Source: Psychromonas ingrahamii 37
GTDB taxonomy: Bacteria > Pseudomonadota > Gammaproteobacteria > Enterobacterales > Psychromonadaceae
Assembly: GCF_000015285.1 (NCBI RefSeq)
Contig: NC_008709.1
Span: forward strand, 3,968,001-4,032,000
DNA length: 64,000 bases
Reading direction: 5' to 3'
Shown: positions 46,926 through 55,213 of the stretch, piece after piece
Position numbering within the stretch: position 1 is the stretch's first letter
Layout: every line of letters starts with the position of its first letter
Made by a program: the position numbers and the translations under genes
The notes under the pieces: generated by a model
Told to the model about the DNA's origin: nothing
The model's input: the letters and a program-made list of their open reading frames with translations, nothing else
The model's database searches: none

Positions 46926-48344
46926 GAGTGCCCCCAGATAAGTGAAGACGGCATCATAATTTTCGCAAGTGACTGCATTACCTGCACTATCGACACCAAT
47001 GCTACCGATACTAATGAGGCCCCTTGCATACAAGTTACCACAACTAACCGATGAAGTCGCCGCGGTAATGGGCCCCACTACAAATGCGGTACCACGGAAA
47101 GAGGTGCCTGCACCCATGGTGAGTGCAGCGCCTACATTCCAAATGATAGTAGCGGTATCGGTGTCATCCAAACCAATTATCTCGAAATTAGTCGACGCAC
47201 CCACCGTTAGCGCATCACTAAGATTAATAACCCAAACGTGGTCCTCATTATCAGTAGACACATCCGCATCAAAGGTAATGGTTGAGCTTGCAGTTATACT
47301 CAGGGCACTGCCTTCCCACACACCAGGCGCTAACATGCGTGTTCCCATAGTGGTAGGTAATGGTCCATTTTCAGGGGATGGCTCGAGGGCAAATAAAGCG
47401 GACTGTGTGTCCACTATCAGCGCCATCATGTCTGTCATATTACCAGCATTATGTATATCGCCCGCTTCAACATAGTCATCTGAGTTGGCATCCTCGGCTA
47501 AAACGCCATTCGTCGAAGCGTTCGCGCCCAAGGTGATGGCTGCGCCAGCATAGACCGCCTGGACATCACCATCCGCGCCTACGGTAATGGCGGCTCCGGC
47601 ATAGATATTTTGGGCAATAGCGTTAGCTGCGATAGTAGTGGCATCACCTGAAAAGGTGTTTTCAACGATAGACCCATCACCTGTGGTCACAGCAGCGCCA
47701 GCATAGATGTTGTGAACTACAGAATTAGCACCGATAGTAACGTACCCTTGTGCAGCGAGGTCTCCATTTACTGTGGAGTTTGCGGCTATAGTTATATAGT
47801 CACCCGATATTGCAGCATAGGATTTAAACGGGGATATCTCGCCGCAGTATTCACTGTATCCGCTGTCTAACGCAGCAACGGCAGTATCTTGTTGAGGGTA
47901 GTAATAATAAATAGAACAGTATGAGACCGTTTTTCCCAAGCCGCTAGGACCATCAATGATTTTAATGACCGCTTTTAAATAAGCAGTCGCACCGCTAAAT
48001 TCGCCTTTACTTACCAAGGTAATAATTGTTGCCTCAGGCGAGGCACCATTATTATCTGAAGGAAAGGAATAAGACTCCCGAGCAGACAAATCAACCTTTC
48101 CAGAGTCAATCAGTGCACTGATGATCTGATCATTTGTCTGGCCGAGGTCACTTTGAACTTTGATATCGTTAAAAGCCTTAAAAATACCTTTTTCCGCAGC
48201 AAGCCGCGCACTGATTTCTTTTTGCTGATTACCCGCAACCCGCTCCTGCAGACGATTATCACTGAGTTGAGAAAATGCCAACATAGCGCTAATAGTAGTA
48301 ATTATAAGTATGGGTATCAGTACAAAACCTTTGTGCTTTTTCAT
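46920..48344 (-). CDS. PilX-like minor pilin with DUF3494 (ice-binding-like) domain, paralog D
   Basis: This 474-residue protein is the first PilX gene after pilW (26-bp gap). Residues 1-60 are a PilX N-terminus with a G6-F7 prepilin cleavage site and Pro rather than Glu at +5, as in other PilX/GspK-type pilins. CSIYYYYPQQDT sits at 143-154. Residues 175-283 are 17-residue solenoid repeats (YVTIGANSVVHNIYAG, AAITVGADGDVQAVYAG). Residues about 298-455 are DUF3494-like, with MLAPGVWEGSALSITASSTI, WVINLSDALTVGASTNF, IIWNVGAALTMGAGTSFRGT and GPITAATSSVSCGNLYARG. Cysteines at 143, 167, 435 and 460 could form disulfides. Ice binding is possible but not shown. Confidence 0.82.
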   Translation of the reverse strand: MKKHKGFVLIPILIITTISAMLAFSQLSDNRLQERVAGNQQKEISARLAAEKGIFKAFNDIKVQSDLGQTNDQIISALIDSGKVDLSARESYSFPSDNNGASPEATIITLVSKGEFSGATAYLKAVIKIIDGPSGLGKTVSYCSIYYYYPQQDTAVAALDSGYSEYCGEISPFKSYAAISGDYITIAANSTVNGDLAAQGYVTIGANSVVHNIYAGAAVTTGDGSIVENTFSGDATTIAANAIAQNIYAGAAITVGADGDVQAVYAGAAITLGANASTNGVLAEDANSDDYVEAGDIHNAGNMTDMMALIVDTQSALFALEPSPENGPLPTTMGTRMLAPGVWEGSALSITASSTITFDADVSTDNEDHVWVINLSDALTVGASTNFEIIGLDDTDTATIIWNVGAALTMGAGTSFRGTAFVVGPITAATSSVSCGNLYARGLISIGSIGVDSAGNAVTCENYDAVFTYLGALN

Positions 48345-48370
48345 ATATTTTCCGGTTCTTTTTGAACTTA

Positions 48371-48952
48371 TTATTGAGCCAAATCCAATAATATTTTTTG
48401 CCGTAGTGCTAAAGTGAACGTCAGCCCATCAGATAACGAAGCAGGCATCCCCTCTATTTTTATTGTTACTGTTAAACCATTAACAGTGCCACTAGCATCG
48501 CTAATAGTTGTGAAATTTAAGCTTTGAATATCTAATGCAATCAACTCCGCAGCACTACCAGTACCTATGCCATCATCATCACAATATAATCCGGTACCGT
48601 CCGAGGAATAAGTATCAGTAGCAGCAGAAGCAATAGCGTTTCCCAAACAACTGTATATCTGCCCCGTCGGAGGCGGGTTATAAGTAACTGTCAGTTCGTC
48701 ATTGGCTCCGTTAATGCTGACACTATCAGCCTGATAAACAGAACGTGACATTAAATAAAACGTCCCCCGTAATGACTCCTGTGCAGTTGCCAAACTCTGA
48801 GCAGTGGTCATGCTGCCTTTTAATGAGCTGTACAGTGCAGTGCAGGCAAAAATCAGGGTTAAACTAATCACCATAGCAACCAGCAGTTCAATCAGCGAAA
48901 ACCCGACTTGCTGTGCTTTTTTTTTGTTGAAATTCAAATTATTAGTCTGCAT
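48371..48952 (-). CDS. pilW: Minor pilin PilW-like
   Basis: The 193-residue protein has the type IV prepilin signal QQVGFSLIELLVAMVISLTL, with Glu at +5 after the Gly-Phe cleavage site. ATAQESLRGTFYLMSRSVYQ follows, the PilW-like helix segment, and the C-terminal half is beta-rich with a CLGN...LYCDDDG cysteine pair. The ATG at 48952 is chosen because it starts 1 bp after the pilV stop; the frame continues upstream into pilV without homology. The 3' end of this gene has been copied twice downstream. Confidence 0.85.
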   Translation of the reverse strand: MQTNNLNFNKKKAQQVGFSLIELLVAMVISLTLIFACTALYSSLKGSMTTAQSLATAQESLRGTFYLMSRSVYQADSVSINGANDELTVTYNPPPTGQIYSCLGNAIASAATDTYSSDGTGLYCDDDGIGTGSAAELIALDIQSLNFTTISDASGTVNGLTVTIKIEGMPASLSDGLTFTLALRQKILLDLAQ

Positions 48953-48953
48953 C

Positions 48954-49370
48954 CTATGGAGCCCCGCAATTATCATCAGGGAATTTCACGTTTAGGGTTA
49001 AGGTACTATTGGAAGTAACATGATCCGCGAAGCGCGGATCTGTCCAAGAAATTTTTACTGTTGTCTCCTGTGCATATGAAGCAGGCGGGTAACCTTCATA
49101 GGTAATCATGCCCGCTGCGCTTATTTCATCTTTCCAAGGATTGATAATACCCGCATAGGTACCGGAAGATGCGCTTTGTGTATAACATCCTGCCCACACT
49201 GCATCCACAAAATTGTTAGCCCGGATTGTCGCGACCGTATAGTCAAAACTCGACTGCGATGACTTTAGAATATACAACTCCATCTTTGCAAGCCCGAGTA
49301 GCGCCACGCCGGTGATAAACATAGACACCAGCACTTCAAATAAGGTAAATCCTTTTTCAGCTATTTTCAT
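48954..49370 (-). CDS. pilV: Minor pilin PilV-like
   Basis: The 138-residue protein starts MKIAEKGFTLFEVLVSMFIT, a class III signal with Glu at +5, and continues GVALLGLAKMELYILKSSQS, typical of PilV. The ATG at 49370 overlaps the fimT-like stop as ATGA. A longer frame to 49424 lies inside the upstream gene and is discarded. It ends in DDNCGAP. PilV initiates or caps the pilus together with the other minor pilins. Confidence 0.85.
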   Translation of the reverse strand: MKIAEKGFTLFEVLVSMFITGVALLGLAKMELYILKSSQSSFDYTVATIRANNFVDAVWAGCYTQSASSGTYAGIINPWKDEISAAGMITYEGYPPASYAQETTVKISWTDPRFADHVTSNSTLTLNVKFPDDNCGAP

Positions 49371-49825
49371 GGACAGGCCTCGTCGGTTAATTGGCTTTGT
49401 CCGCTGGATAACACCGATAAACAACTGCTTTTTCCATCGAGTCCTTCAACCAAAAATGTTACACCACCGCCAGATAATGCCCCCATTCCCTTGACCGTCA
49501 CAGCAACACCAGTGACAGTGATGCTGTCATGGGGTTTTTTGCTGACCAAAAGCACAGTGCCACTGCTGTCAGTCACCTGCCAGCCATTGACCCACCCCCC
49601 CGTTTTTGGCTTCAGGGTCATTGAACTCGAGGTTTTAATAGCTTCATTGCGCGCAAAGCGGTAGGCGTTATACAGTTCATTGCTGGCGATGGCAAAACGC
49701 TCATTGGCCATAAAAGTACGATAGCTAGGGACGGCGATTGAGGATAAAATAATAATGATCGCAAGAGTAATTAACAATTCCAGTAAGGTCATGCCCTGTG
49801 AATTTTTTGTTGAAGAAAATTTCAT
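49367..49825 (-). CDS. fimT: FimT/GspH-like minor pilin
   Basis: The 152-residue protein begins MKFSSTKNSQGMTLLELLIT, a prepilin signal with Glu at +5. SIAVPSYRTFMANERFAIAS and NELYNAYRFARNEAIKTSSS follow, the N-terminal pattern of FimT, FimU and GspH. The C-terminal GspH beta domain has GGWVNGWQV and CLSVLSSGQSQL. The ATG at 49825 sits just after the pilE-like stop. It is the second gene in the operon. Confidence 0.88.
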   Translation of the reverse strand: MKFSSTKNSQGMTLLELLITLAIIIILSSIAVPSYRTFMANERFAIASNELYNAYRFARNEAIKTSSSMTLKPKTGGWVNGWQVTDSSGTVLLVSKKPHDSITVTGVAVTVKGMGALSGGGVTFLVEGLDGKSSCLSVLSSGQSQLTDEACP

Positions 49826-49826
49826 C

Positions 49827-50237
49827 TTAATTCCAACAATCCGCAGGCGTGGTAGCACCTGCCTGATCAATAGTCATCTCACCACACTCATCACCGTCGT
49901 TTACAAATCCAGTGATAGGCGTTGCGAAAAGTTTAAATGTTGATGAACTACGCTCTGATGGAACAGGCGAAGGAGTAATAGTATAAACATCGGGGCTATC
50001 AACAGCTGCGATCACAGCAGTGTCTGTGGGAACCGTTAAGGCTGTAGGGTACCCTCCCTGACGCGCACTGGTTCGCTCAAACTCTTGTGCAATTTTAGTT
50101 AAGGCAAGTTGTGCGGCAGTTCGGTTAGCGGTGCGGATATGCTCTTGGTAGGAGGGTACAACAATAGCAGTCAAGATCCCGATAATTGCGATCACAATCA
50201 ATAATTCAATGAGCGTAAAACCTTTATTTTTTTTCAT
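49827..50237 (-). CDS. pilE: PilE-like type IV pilin
   Basis: The 136-residue protein begins [20 protein letters not shown], the canonical prepilin leader and hydrophobic helix, followed by [20 protein letters not shown]. The C-terminal disulfide loop is formed by Cys in [10 protein letters not shown] and ADCWN. It resembles PilE, the pilin closing minor-pilin operons in Pseudomonas, here in first position. The ATG at 50237 is preferred over an upstream start at 50249 because prepilin leaders are short. It probably leads an operon running to 39.3 kb. Confidence 0.9.
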   Translation of the reverse strand: MKKNKGFTLIELLIVIAIIGILTAIVVPSYQEHIRTANRTAAQLALTKIAQEFERTSARQGGYPTALTVPTDTAVIAAVDSPDVYTITPSPVPSERSSSTFKLFATPITGFVNDGDECGEMTIDQAGATTPADCWN

Positions 50238-50964
50238 AAAAGAAACCATTCTGTTACATTAAAGAGGTGCTTTAAATTACCTTATTTCGGATGTTATTCT
50301 AGATGTCTTCCGAAATAAGATTATGCCGGAGTCTGCTAAGAATAGTCATATTCCATTAAAATTTACGGATTTCATTATATTCGTCTAAGTGTAATATCCA
50401 AAATCACTTAAAGTACATAACGAATTACCAAAACAAACTAACATACTGATTTTTATTATGAAAAATAAATTAATTATCTTAAGTTAGATTACTTCACAAA
50501 GCACGGAATAGTGTCTCTTGACAGTGTTTGGGTATAAGCATGCAGCCCCATTTTATTGGAGACCATATTGTAATTTAAAGGGTTAAAACGGGACTAACAG
50601 TACATAAAGAAAAAGCAAAAATAAGAAGGAAATTCCATTCAACACCTTAACAAGGGTAATTTAACTGAGATCACTTCTACATCATAACCAAGTAAATGTC
50701 AAGCAATTAGAATTAAATCATAACAGTTAAAACCCAGTTATAGAAGTTAAATGTTATAAAAACAAGGTGAATTTTATCCGTTATAGAGCGCCTTAAATTT
50801 GTTCGAAGGTCATTGTCTGCGCCACTAATATTGAAAAATAAGGGCTGTGATAGGCGTATCATTAAAATAGATTCGCTATTATTTACGCTTTAATGCATAT
50901 TCGAAGCGCGTTTTGATTTACTACAAAACAATCTTTTTATGCAACAATCATTAGGAATTCCCTT
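50238..50964. other. Divergent spacer between pilE and sdaA
   Basis: This 0.73-kb AT-rich spacer must hold the promoters of both the pilin operon and sdaA. The one clear structure is an 11-bp inverted repeat, cttatttcgga (50281-50291) / tccgaaataag (50309-50319), 45 bp upstream of pilE, which could be an operator. No gene or repeat was recognised in the rest. Confidence 0.5.
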
Positions 50965-52335
50965 ATGCTTTCAATTTTTGACATCTATAAAATCGGTATT
51001 GGCCCGTCAAGCTCACACACTAATGGTCCTATGATTGCAGGTTATCAGTTTACTTTATTACTCAAAGACAGTCTGCCTTTGGTAAATGAAATTAAGGTAG
51101 ATCTGTTTGGATCTTTAGCGTTGACAGGTAAAGGCCACCATACTGACAAGGCGGTATTATTAGGTTTATTAGGATTTCAGCCCGAAACGATTAAAGTAAA
51201 AAGTGCGAATCAACTTATTGAAAAAGTGAAAAAAACATTAAAAATGCCACTTTCGAATGAAAAATTAATCGACTTTGATCCTGAAGAACAAATTAAATTC
51301 CATTTTGAAAATCTTCCTCTGCACGAGAATGGTATGTCGATCAGTGCTTTTGATATTAACGGGGCCATGCTGTGCAGTGAAACCTATTATTCTATTGGTG
51401 GCGGATTTATTAAAACAGCGGCAGAATTAACCAGTGGTGACGCCCCGAATAAAATTAAACTGCCTTTTGAATTTCATTCTGCGCAGGAGTTATTAAACAA
51501 AGCAGAGCAACAAGGTTTAAGTATTGGCGGCTTAGTACAGAAAAATGAATTAGCTTTTCGCAGCCAAAAAGAGATAGATAAAAAAACCGATCAACTTTGG
51601 AAAGTAATGTGTTTGTGTTTACAACGCGGTTTGCAAACCGAAGGCATACTTGAAGGAGGATTAAACGTCACACGGCGTGCACCGGCGTTATTAAAAACAC
51701 TGGAAGCGAACCAGGCAACCGATAGCGATCCGATGACTATTATTGATTGGGTTAACCTCTTTGCTTTCGCCGTCAGTGAAGAAAATGCAGCTGGCGGTCA
51801 GGTAGTTACATCGCCAACCAACGGTGCTGCGGGTGTTATTCCAGCGGTCTTAACCTACTACCATAGATTTATCCATGAATTAGATACCAAACAATTAAAA
51901 GACTTCCTCGGTGTATCAGCGGCGATCGGCGTGCTTTATAAAATGAATGCCTCAATTTCTGGTGCCGAGGTCGGCTGTCAGGGAGAAATAGGGGTTTCAT
52001 CATCGATGGCGGCAGCGGGTCTAACGGCTATTCGAGGCGGCAGTAATGAGCAAATCTGCATGGCAGCTGAAATTGCCATGGAACATTCGCTGGGCATGAC
52101 CTGCGATCCGGTCGGTGGTTTAGTACAGATCCCCTGCATTGAACGTAATGCAATGGGGGCAATGAAAGCCATTAATGCGTCCCGTATGGCATTAAAACGC
52201 AACAGCAAATCAATTATCTCTTTAGATAATGTTATTGAGACTATGTATCAGACAGGCAAAGATATGCACAGAAACTACCGGGAAACATCACTGGGCGGGT
52301 TAGCGATGATTCACAGGGGCCCACCCTGTGAATAG
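50965..52335 (+). CDS. sdaA: L-serine dehydratase (iron-sulfur type)
   Basis: This enzyme deaminates L-serine to pyruvate and ammonia with a 4Fe-4S cluster. The 456-residue protein starts MLSIFDIYKIGIGPSSSHTN, has GSLALTGKGHHTDKAVLLGL, YYSIGGGFI and VTSPTNGAAGVIPAVL. The cluster cysteines lie in GAEVGCQGEIGVSSSMAAAG, MTCDPVGGLVQIPCIERNAM and their surroundings. The single-chain alpha-beta fusion and length match E. coli SdaA/SdaB. Confidence 0.95.
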   Translation: MLSIFDIYKIGIGPSSSHTNGPMIAGYQFTLLLKDSLPLVNEIKVDLFGSLALTGKGHHTDKAVLLGLLGFQPETIKVKSANQLIEKVKKTLKMPLSNEKLIDFDPEEQIKFHFENLPLHENGMSISAFDINGAMLCSETYYSIGGGFIKTAAELTSGDAPNKIKLPFEFHSAQELLNKAEQQGLSIGGLVQKNELAFRSQKEIDKKTDQLWKVMCLCLQRGLQTEGILEGGLNVTRRAPALLKTLEANQATDSDPMTIIDWVNLFAFAVSEENAAGGQVVTSPTNGAAGVIPAVLTYYHRFIHELDTKQLKDFLGVSAAIGVLYKMNASISGAEVGCQGEIGVSSSMAAAGLTAIRGGSNEQICMAAEIAMEHSLGMTCDPVGGLVQIPCIERNAMGAMKAINASRMALKRNSKSIISLDNVIETMYQTGKDMHRNYRETSLGGLAMIHRGPPCE

Positions 52336-52369
52336 TTTTAAATAGTTTTAAATAGTTTTCTGCATTAAT

Positions 52370-52408
52370 AAAACGGTCACCTTGATAAGTTAATGGTGGC
52401 CGTTTTAG
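52370..52408. terminator. Terminator between sdaA and the FKBP gene
   Basis: aaaacggtcacc (52370-52381) and ggtggccgtttt (52395-52406) form a 12-bp stem with one G:T pair. A short tandem repeat of atagtttta words (52332-52359) precedes it. Confidence 0.85.
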
Positions 52409-52430
52409 ATTGTCGAAGTTATATTTAAAA

Positions 52431-52901
52431 TTAGTTAATCGCAATTAACTCAACATCAAAAATCAATAATGAGCCCGCTGGGATTTTCCCTGTAGCACGG
52501 TTACCATAGGCTAAACGACTGGGAATATAAAAACGGAATTTATCACCTTCCACCATCAACTGTACTCCCTCAGTCCAACCGGGAATAACTTGATTCAAAC
52601 CAAATGAAATTGGCGTACCGCGCTCCACCGAACTATCAAAAACAGTGCCGTTTATTAAACTGCCGTGGTAATGCACTTTTACCTCGCTATTAGCCGTTGG
52701 ATGCACTTGACCAGCGCCTTTTTCTAATACCTTATATTGCAGACCAGAGGCTGTGCTGAAAATGCCATCTTCAGCTTCGTTAGCAGCCAGAAAGGCGGAG
52801 CCTATTTGAATATTTTTTGGTGCATTATTTCCGGCATTCATACGCTGAAAAACAAAAAATGCAGCCACTAAAAATACGATAAGAAGAATGATTTTTGACA
52901 C
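52431..52901 (-). CDS. Membrane-anchored FKBP-type peptidyl-prolyl isomerase
   Basis: FKBPs speed cis-trans isomerisation of X-Pro bonds during folding. The 156-residue protein has an N-terminal transmembrane segment (ILLIVFLVAAFFVF), then a linker and an FKBP domain (residues about 52-155). The domain shows VKVHYHGSLINGTVFDSSVE, NQVIPGWTEGVQLMVEGDKF and YIPSRLAYGNRATG, ending IPAGSLLIFDVELIAI. Active-site residues Y, F, D, V, I, W and Y are present. The single anchor suggests a periplasmic domain. The closest relatives would be FklB/FkpA-like proteins. Confidence 0.9.
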   Translation of the reverse strand: MSKIILLIVFLVAAFFVFQRMNAGNNAPKNIQIGSAFLAANEAEDGIFSTASGLQYKVLEKGAGQVHPTANSEVKVHYHGSLINGTVFDSSVERGTPISFGLNQVIPGWTEGVQLMVEGDKFRFYIPSRLAYGNRATGKIPAGSLLIFDVELIAIN

Positions 52902-53103
52902 AATAAAACCCTTTTAAATAATAAAAAATTAACTTTACTAAATTTGTCGGCAAAACGAAATATTTACTGATTTTATTTGCCCTATTGGATTTTAATTAAT
53001 TATTTCATCTAAATCAAAACCCTTGCCGGTTAAACAAGCGAGCTTATTAGAAGCAAATAAATAACCATCAGCTGGGGCGTGAAGAGTCTACTTGGTATCA
53101 ACC

Positions 53104-53577
53104 CTACAACAACAATTCACCCTCAATCGGGTGAAATACAGTAGATGCGTCAATCAATGCTTTGGCGGTTAATTTAGGCACGCCATAAGCTTCTGTTTTA
53201 ACGCCGTAAGCCTGTTTCACTTTATCGAATAAAATCGCAAAATCGCCATCACCTGAAAGTAAAATAATAGTATCTACCTGCGGCGCGGTTTCCATAATAT
53301 CGATGGTAATACCCACATCCCAATCACCTTTGGCGGTGCCATCACTGCGCTGAATAAAAGGTTTAAGTTTCACCTCAAAACCTAAGTGCGTTAATACATC
53401 TTGAAATTTCTTCTGCTGGTTATCCCCGCGCTCAATAGCATAGGCATAAGCGCTGACAATATCTCCCTGCTGCTCGAGCTGTTGCCATAATTTGCGGTAG
53501 TTAAACTGTTTCCCATAAGCCTGGCGGGTGGTGTAGTAAATATTTTGCACATCGGCAAATACAGCAATTTTATTCAC
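53104..53577 (-). CDS. NYN-domain (LabA/PIN-like) protein
   Basis: NYN domains are PIN-like folds, often RNases. This protein reads NKIAVFADVQNIYYTTRQAY at its N-terminus, with the first Asp of the active site. KGDWDVGITIDIMETAPQ and DTIILLSGDGDFAILFDKVK follow, supplying the other acidic residues, and then GVKTEAYGVPKL. The GTG at 53577 (157 residues) is chosen. A longer frame to a TTG at 53628 would start on the arm of the rhlE terminator and adds residues without homology. Role and target are unknown. Confidence 0.8.
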   Translation of the reverse strand: MNKIAVFADVQNIYYTTRQAYGKQFNYRKLWQQLEQQGDIVSAYAYAIERGDNQQKKFQDVLTHLGFEVKLKPFIQRSDGTAKGDWDVGITIDIMETAPQVDTIILLSGDGDFAILFDKVKQAYGVKTEAYGVPKLTAKALIDASTVFHPIEGELLL

Positions 53578-53630
53578 GTGTTTGTATACCTTATCGAGTT
53601 GTTGCCCGGCGGTGTAAAAAACCGGCAAAA

Positions 53631-53656
53631 AAAAACCTTAATTACTTAAGGTTTTT
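53631..53656 (-). terminator. Terminator after rhlE
   Basis: aaaaaccttaa (53631-53641) and ttaaggttttt (53646-53656) form an 11-bp stem with a 4-nt loop; on the minus strand it is followed by a run of eight or more T. Confidence 0.9.
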
Positions 53657-53686
53657 TATCAAACTAATTTTTTAGCTTAGCAGTCA

Positions 53687-54976
53687 CTATTTGCCGCTAA
53701 CAAAATTGCTGCGTGCTGAGCGATGTTTTTTGTTAGCCGCTGTGTTGGCTGCAGAGCGTTGACCATCACGATGATCAGAATGTGGTTTTTTCGGCTTTTG
53801 AGGTTTAGGGTCACGACCATCTAAGACTGAAGGCGACAACGGCTCTCCCGGTTCAAAACCTGCAAGGATTTTACGCGGAATCACTTTTTTAATTAATTTT
53901 TCAATGTCTTTAAGCAGTTTAAACTCTTCATTACACACCAATGATAGCGCCTGTCCTTCGTTACCCGCACGACCCGTACGGCCTATTCGGTGGACATAAT
54001 CTTCTGATACATGGGGTAAATCAAAATTAACAACCTGTGGTAATTGATCAATATCAATACCACGCGCGGCAATATCTGTTGCGACTAAAGCACGTACCTG
54101 ACCTTCTTTAAATCCGGCTAAAGCTCTAGTGCGTGCTGCCTGGCTTTTGTTACCATGAATAGCAGCAGCAGTAATACCACGTCCCTCCAGGCTTTTGACC
54201 AAGCGGTTAGCGCCATGTTTTGTTTTTACAAAAACTAATACCTGTTGCCAGTCATTTTGTTTTATCAGGGTACTCAGGACAATTGATTTTTTAGTTTTAT
54301 CGACTTCATAAACAGTCTGAGTCACATTTTCTGCAGTGGTATTACGCGGACTGACTGAAATTTCAACAGGGTTATTGACTAACCCTTTTGCCAGCCGGCG
54401 AATATCGGGGGAGAAGGTTGCGGAGAACAGTAAGTTCTGACGTTGTTTCGGCAATACGGCCAAAATACGTTTGATGTCGTGAATAAATCCCATATCCAGC
54501 ATACGGTCGGCTTCATCTAATATTAAGACTTCTAATTGTTTAAAGCTCACTGCATTTTGGTTGTAAAGATCGATTAAACGACCTGGAGTAGCCACTAAGA
54601 CATCAACACCCTGACGCAGGATTTGCATTTGCGGATTAATTTTCACCCCGCCAAAGACGACTGCGCTGCGTAATGGCATATTTTTACCGTAAGTTGCCAC
54701 GCTGGCATGAACTTGGGCAGCCAGTTCACGCGTTGGTGTTAACACTAGTGCGCGCACCTGATTCGGTTTTGGACGGTTACCTTTTTCTAACAGGGTTAAT
54801 AACGGCAGCGTAAAACCGGCGGTTTTACCTGTCCCCGTTTGTGCTGCGGCCATCACATCCTTGCCTTCTAATATGGCGGGAATGGCCTGAGCTTGAATCG
54901 GCGAAGGCTCTGTATAACCTTGCTCTTTGACCGCCTTAAGCAGCGAATCGGGTAAACCTAATAAATCAAAGCTCAT
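53687..54976 (-). CDS. rhlE: DEAD-box RNA helicase RhlE
   Basis: RhlE unwinds short RNA duplexes in ribosome assembly and RNA decay. The 429-residue protein starts [20 protein letters not shown] (Q motif follows) and has [18 protein letters not shown] (motif I), [31 protein letters not shown] (DEAD box), LLFSATF and the C-terminal domain with [12 protein letters not shown] and [11 protein letters not shown] basic tail ([14 protein letters not shown]...) ends it. Such helicases are often cold-induced, but no cold-shock element was recognised here. Confidence 0.94.
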   Translation of the reverse strand: MSFDLLGLPDSLLKAVKEQGYTEPSPIQAQAIPAILEGKDVMAAAQTGTGKTAGFTLPLLTLLEKGNRPKPNQVRALVLTPTRELAAQVHASVATYGKNMPLRSAVVFGGVKINPQMQILRQGVDVLVATPGRLIDLYNQNAVSFKQLEVLILDEADRMLDMGFIHDIKRILAVLPKQRQNLLFSATFSPDIRRLAKGLVNNPVEISVSPRNTTAENVTQTVYEVDKTKKSIVLSTLIKQNDWQQVLVFVKTKHGANRLVKSLEGRGITAAAIHGNKSQAARTRALAGFKEGQVRALVATDIAARGIDIDQLPQVVNFDLPHVSEDYVHRIGRTGRAGNEGQALSLVCNEEFKLLKDIEKLIKKVIPRKILAGFEPGEPLSPSVLDGRDPKPQKPKKPHSDHRDGQRSAANTAANKKHRSARSNFVSGK

Positions 54977-55108
54977 AATTAATCTCTTGGTTGGAAAGTT
55001 GGAAAAGGGCGTAGCTTACAGTAAGCCTAGATTAAGTGCCACAACCCAGTTGGCAAATTAATGTGTGAAATTCGTACAAATGCAACGTGATTAACCTCAC
55101 GTTTTCTG

Positions 55109-55114
55109 TATAAT
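55109..55114 (+). promoter_or_regulatory. Candidate -10 box upstream of ybiT
   Basis: A perfect TATAAT lies about 100 bp before the ybiT start. The -35 region at 17-bp spacing (cgtgat) is poor. It is the best promoter-like word between the divergent rhlE and ybiT genes. Confidence 0.35.
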
Positions 55115-55213
55115 GGTATCACTATAAAACTGTAGGGTTAACAGCCCTAACACAAACCATATAAACATAGCGGGGTTTACAAATAAACCTCGCCTTGAAT
55201 TAGGAAAATCGCC

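Noticed and set aside
53578-53628. Upstream TTG start for the NYN gene
   Set aside because: The added codons fall against the rhlE terminator, match no family residues, and lack a Shine-Dalgarno site.
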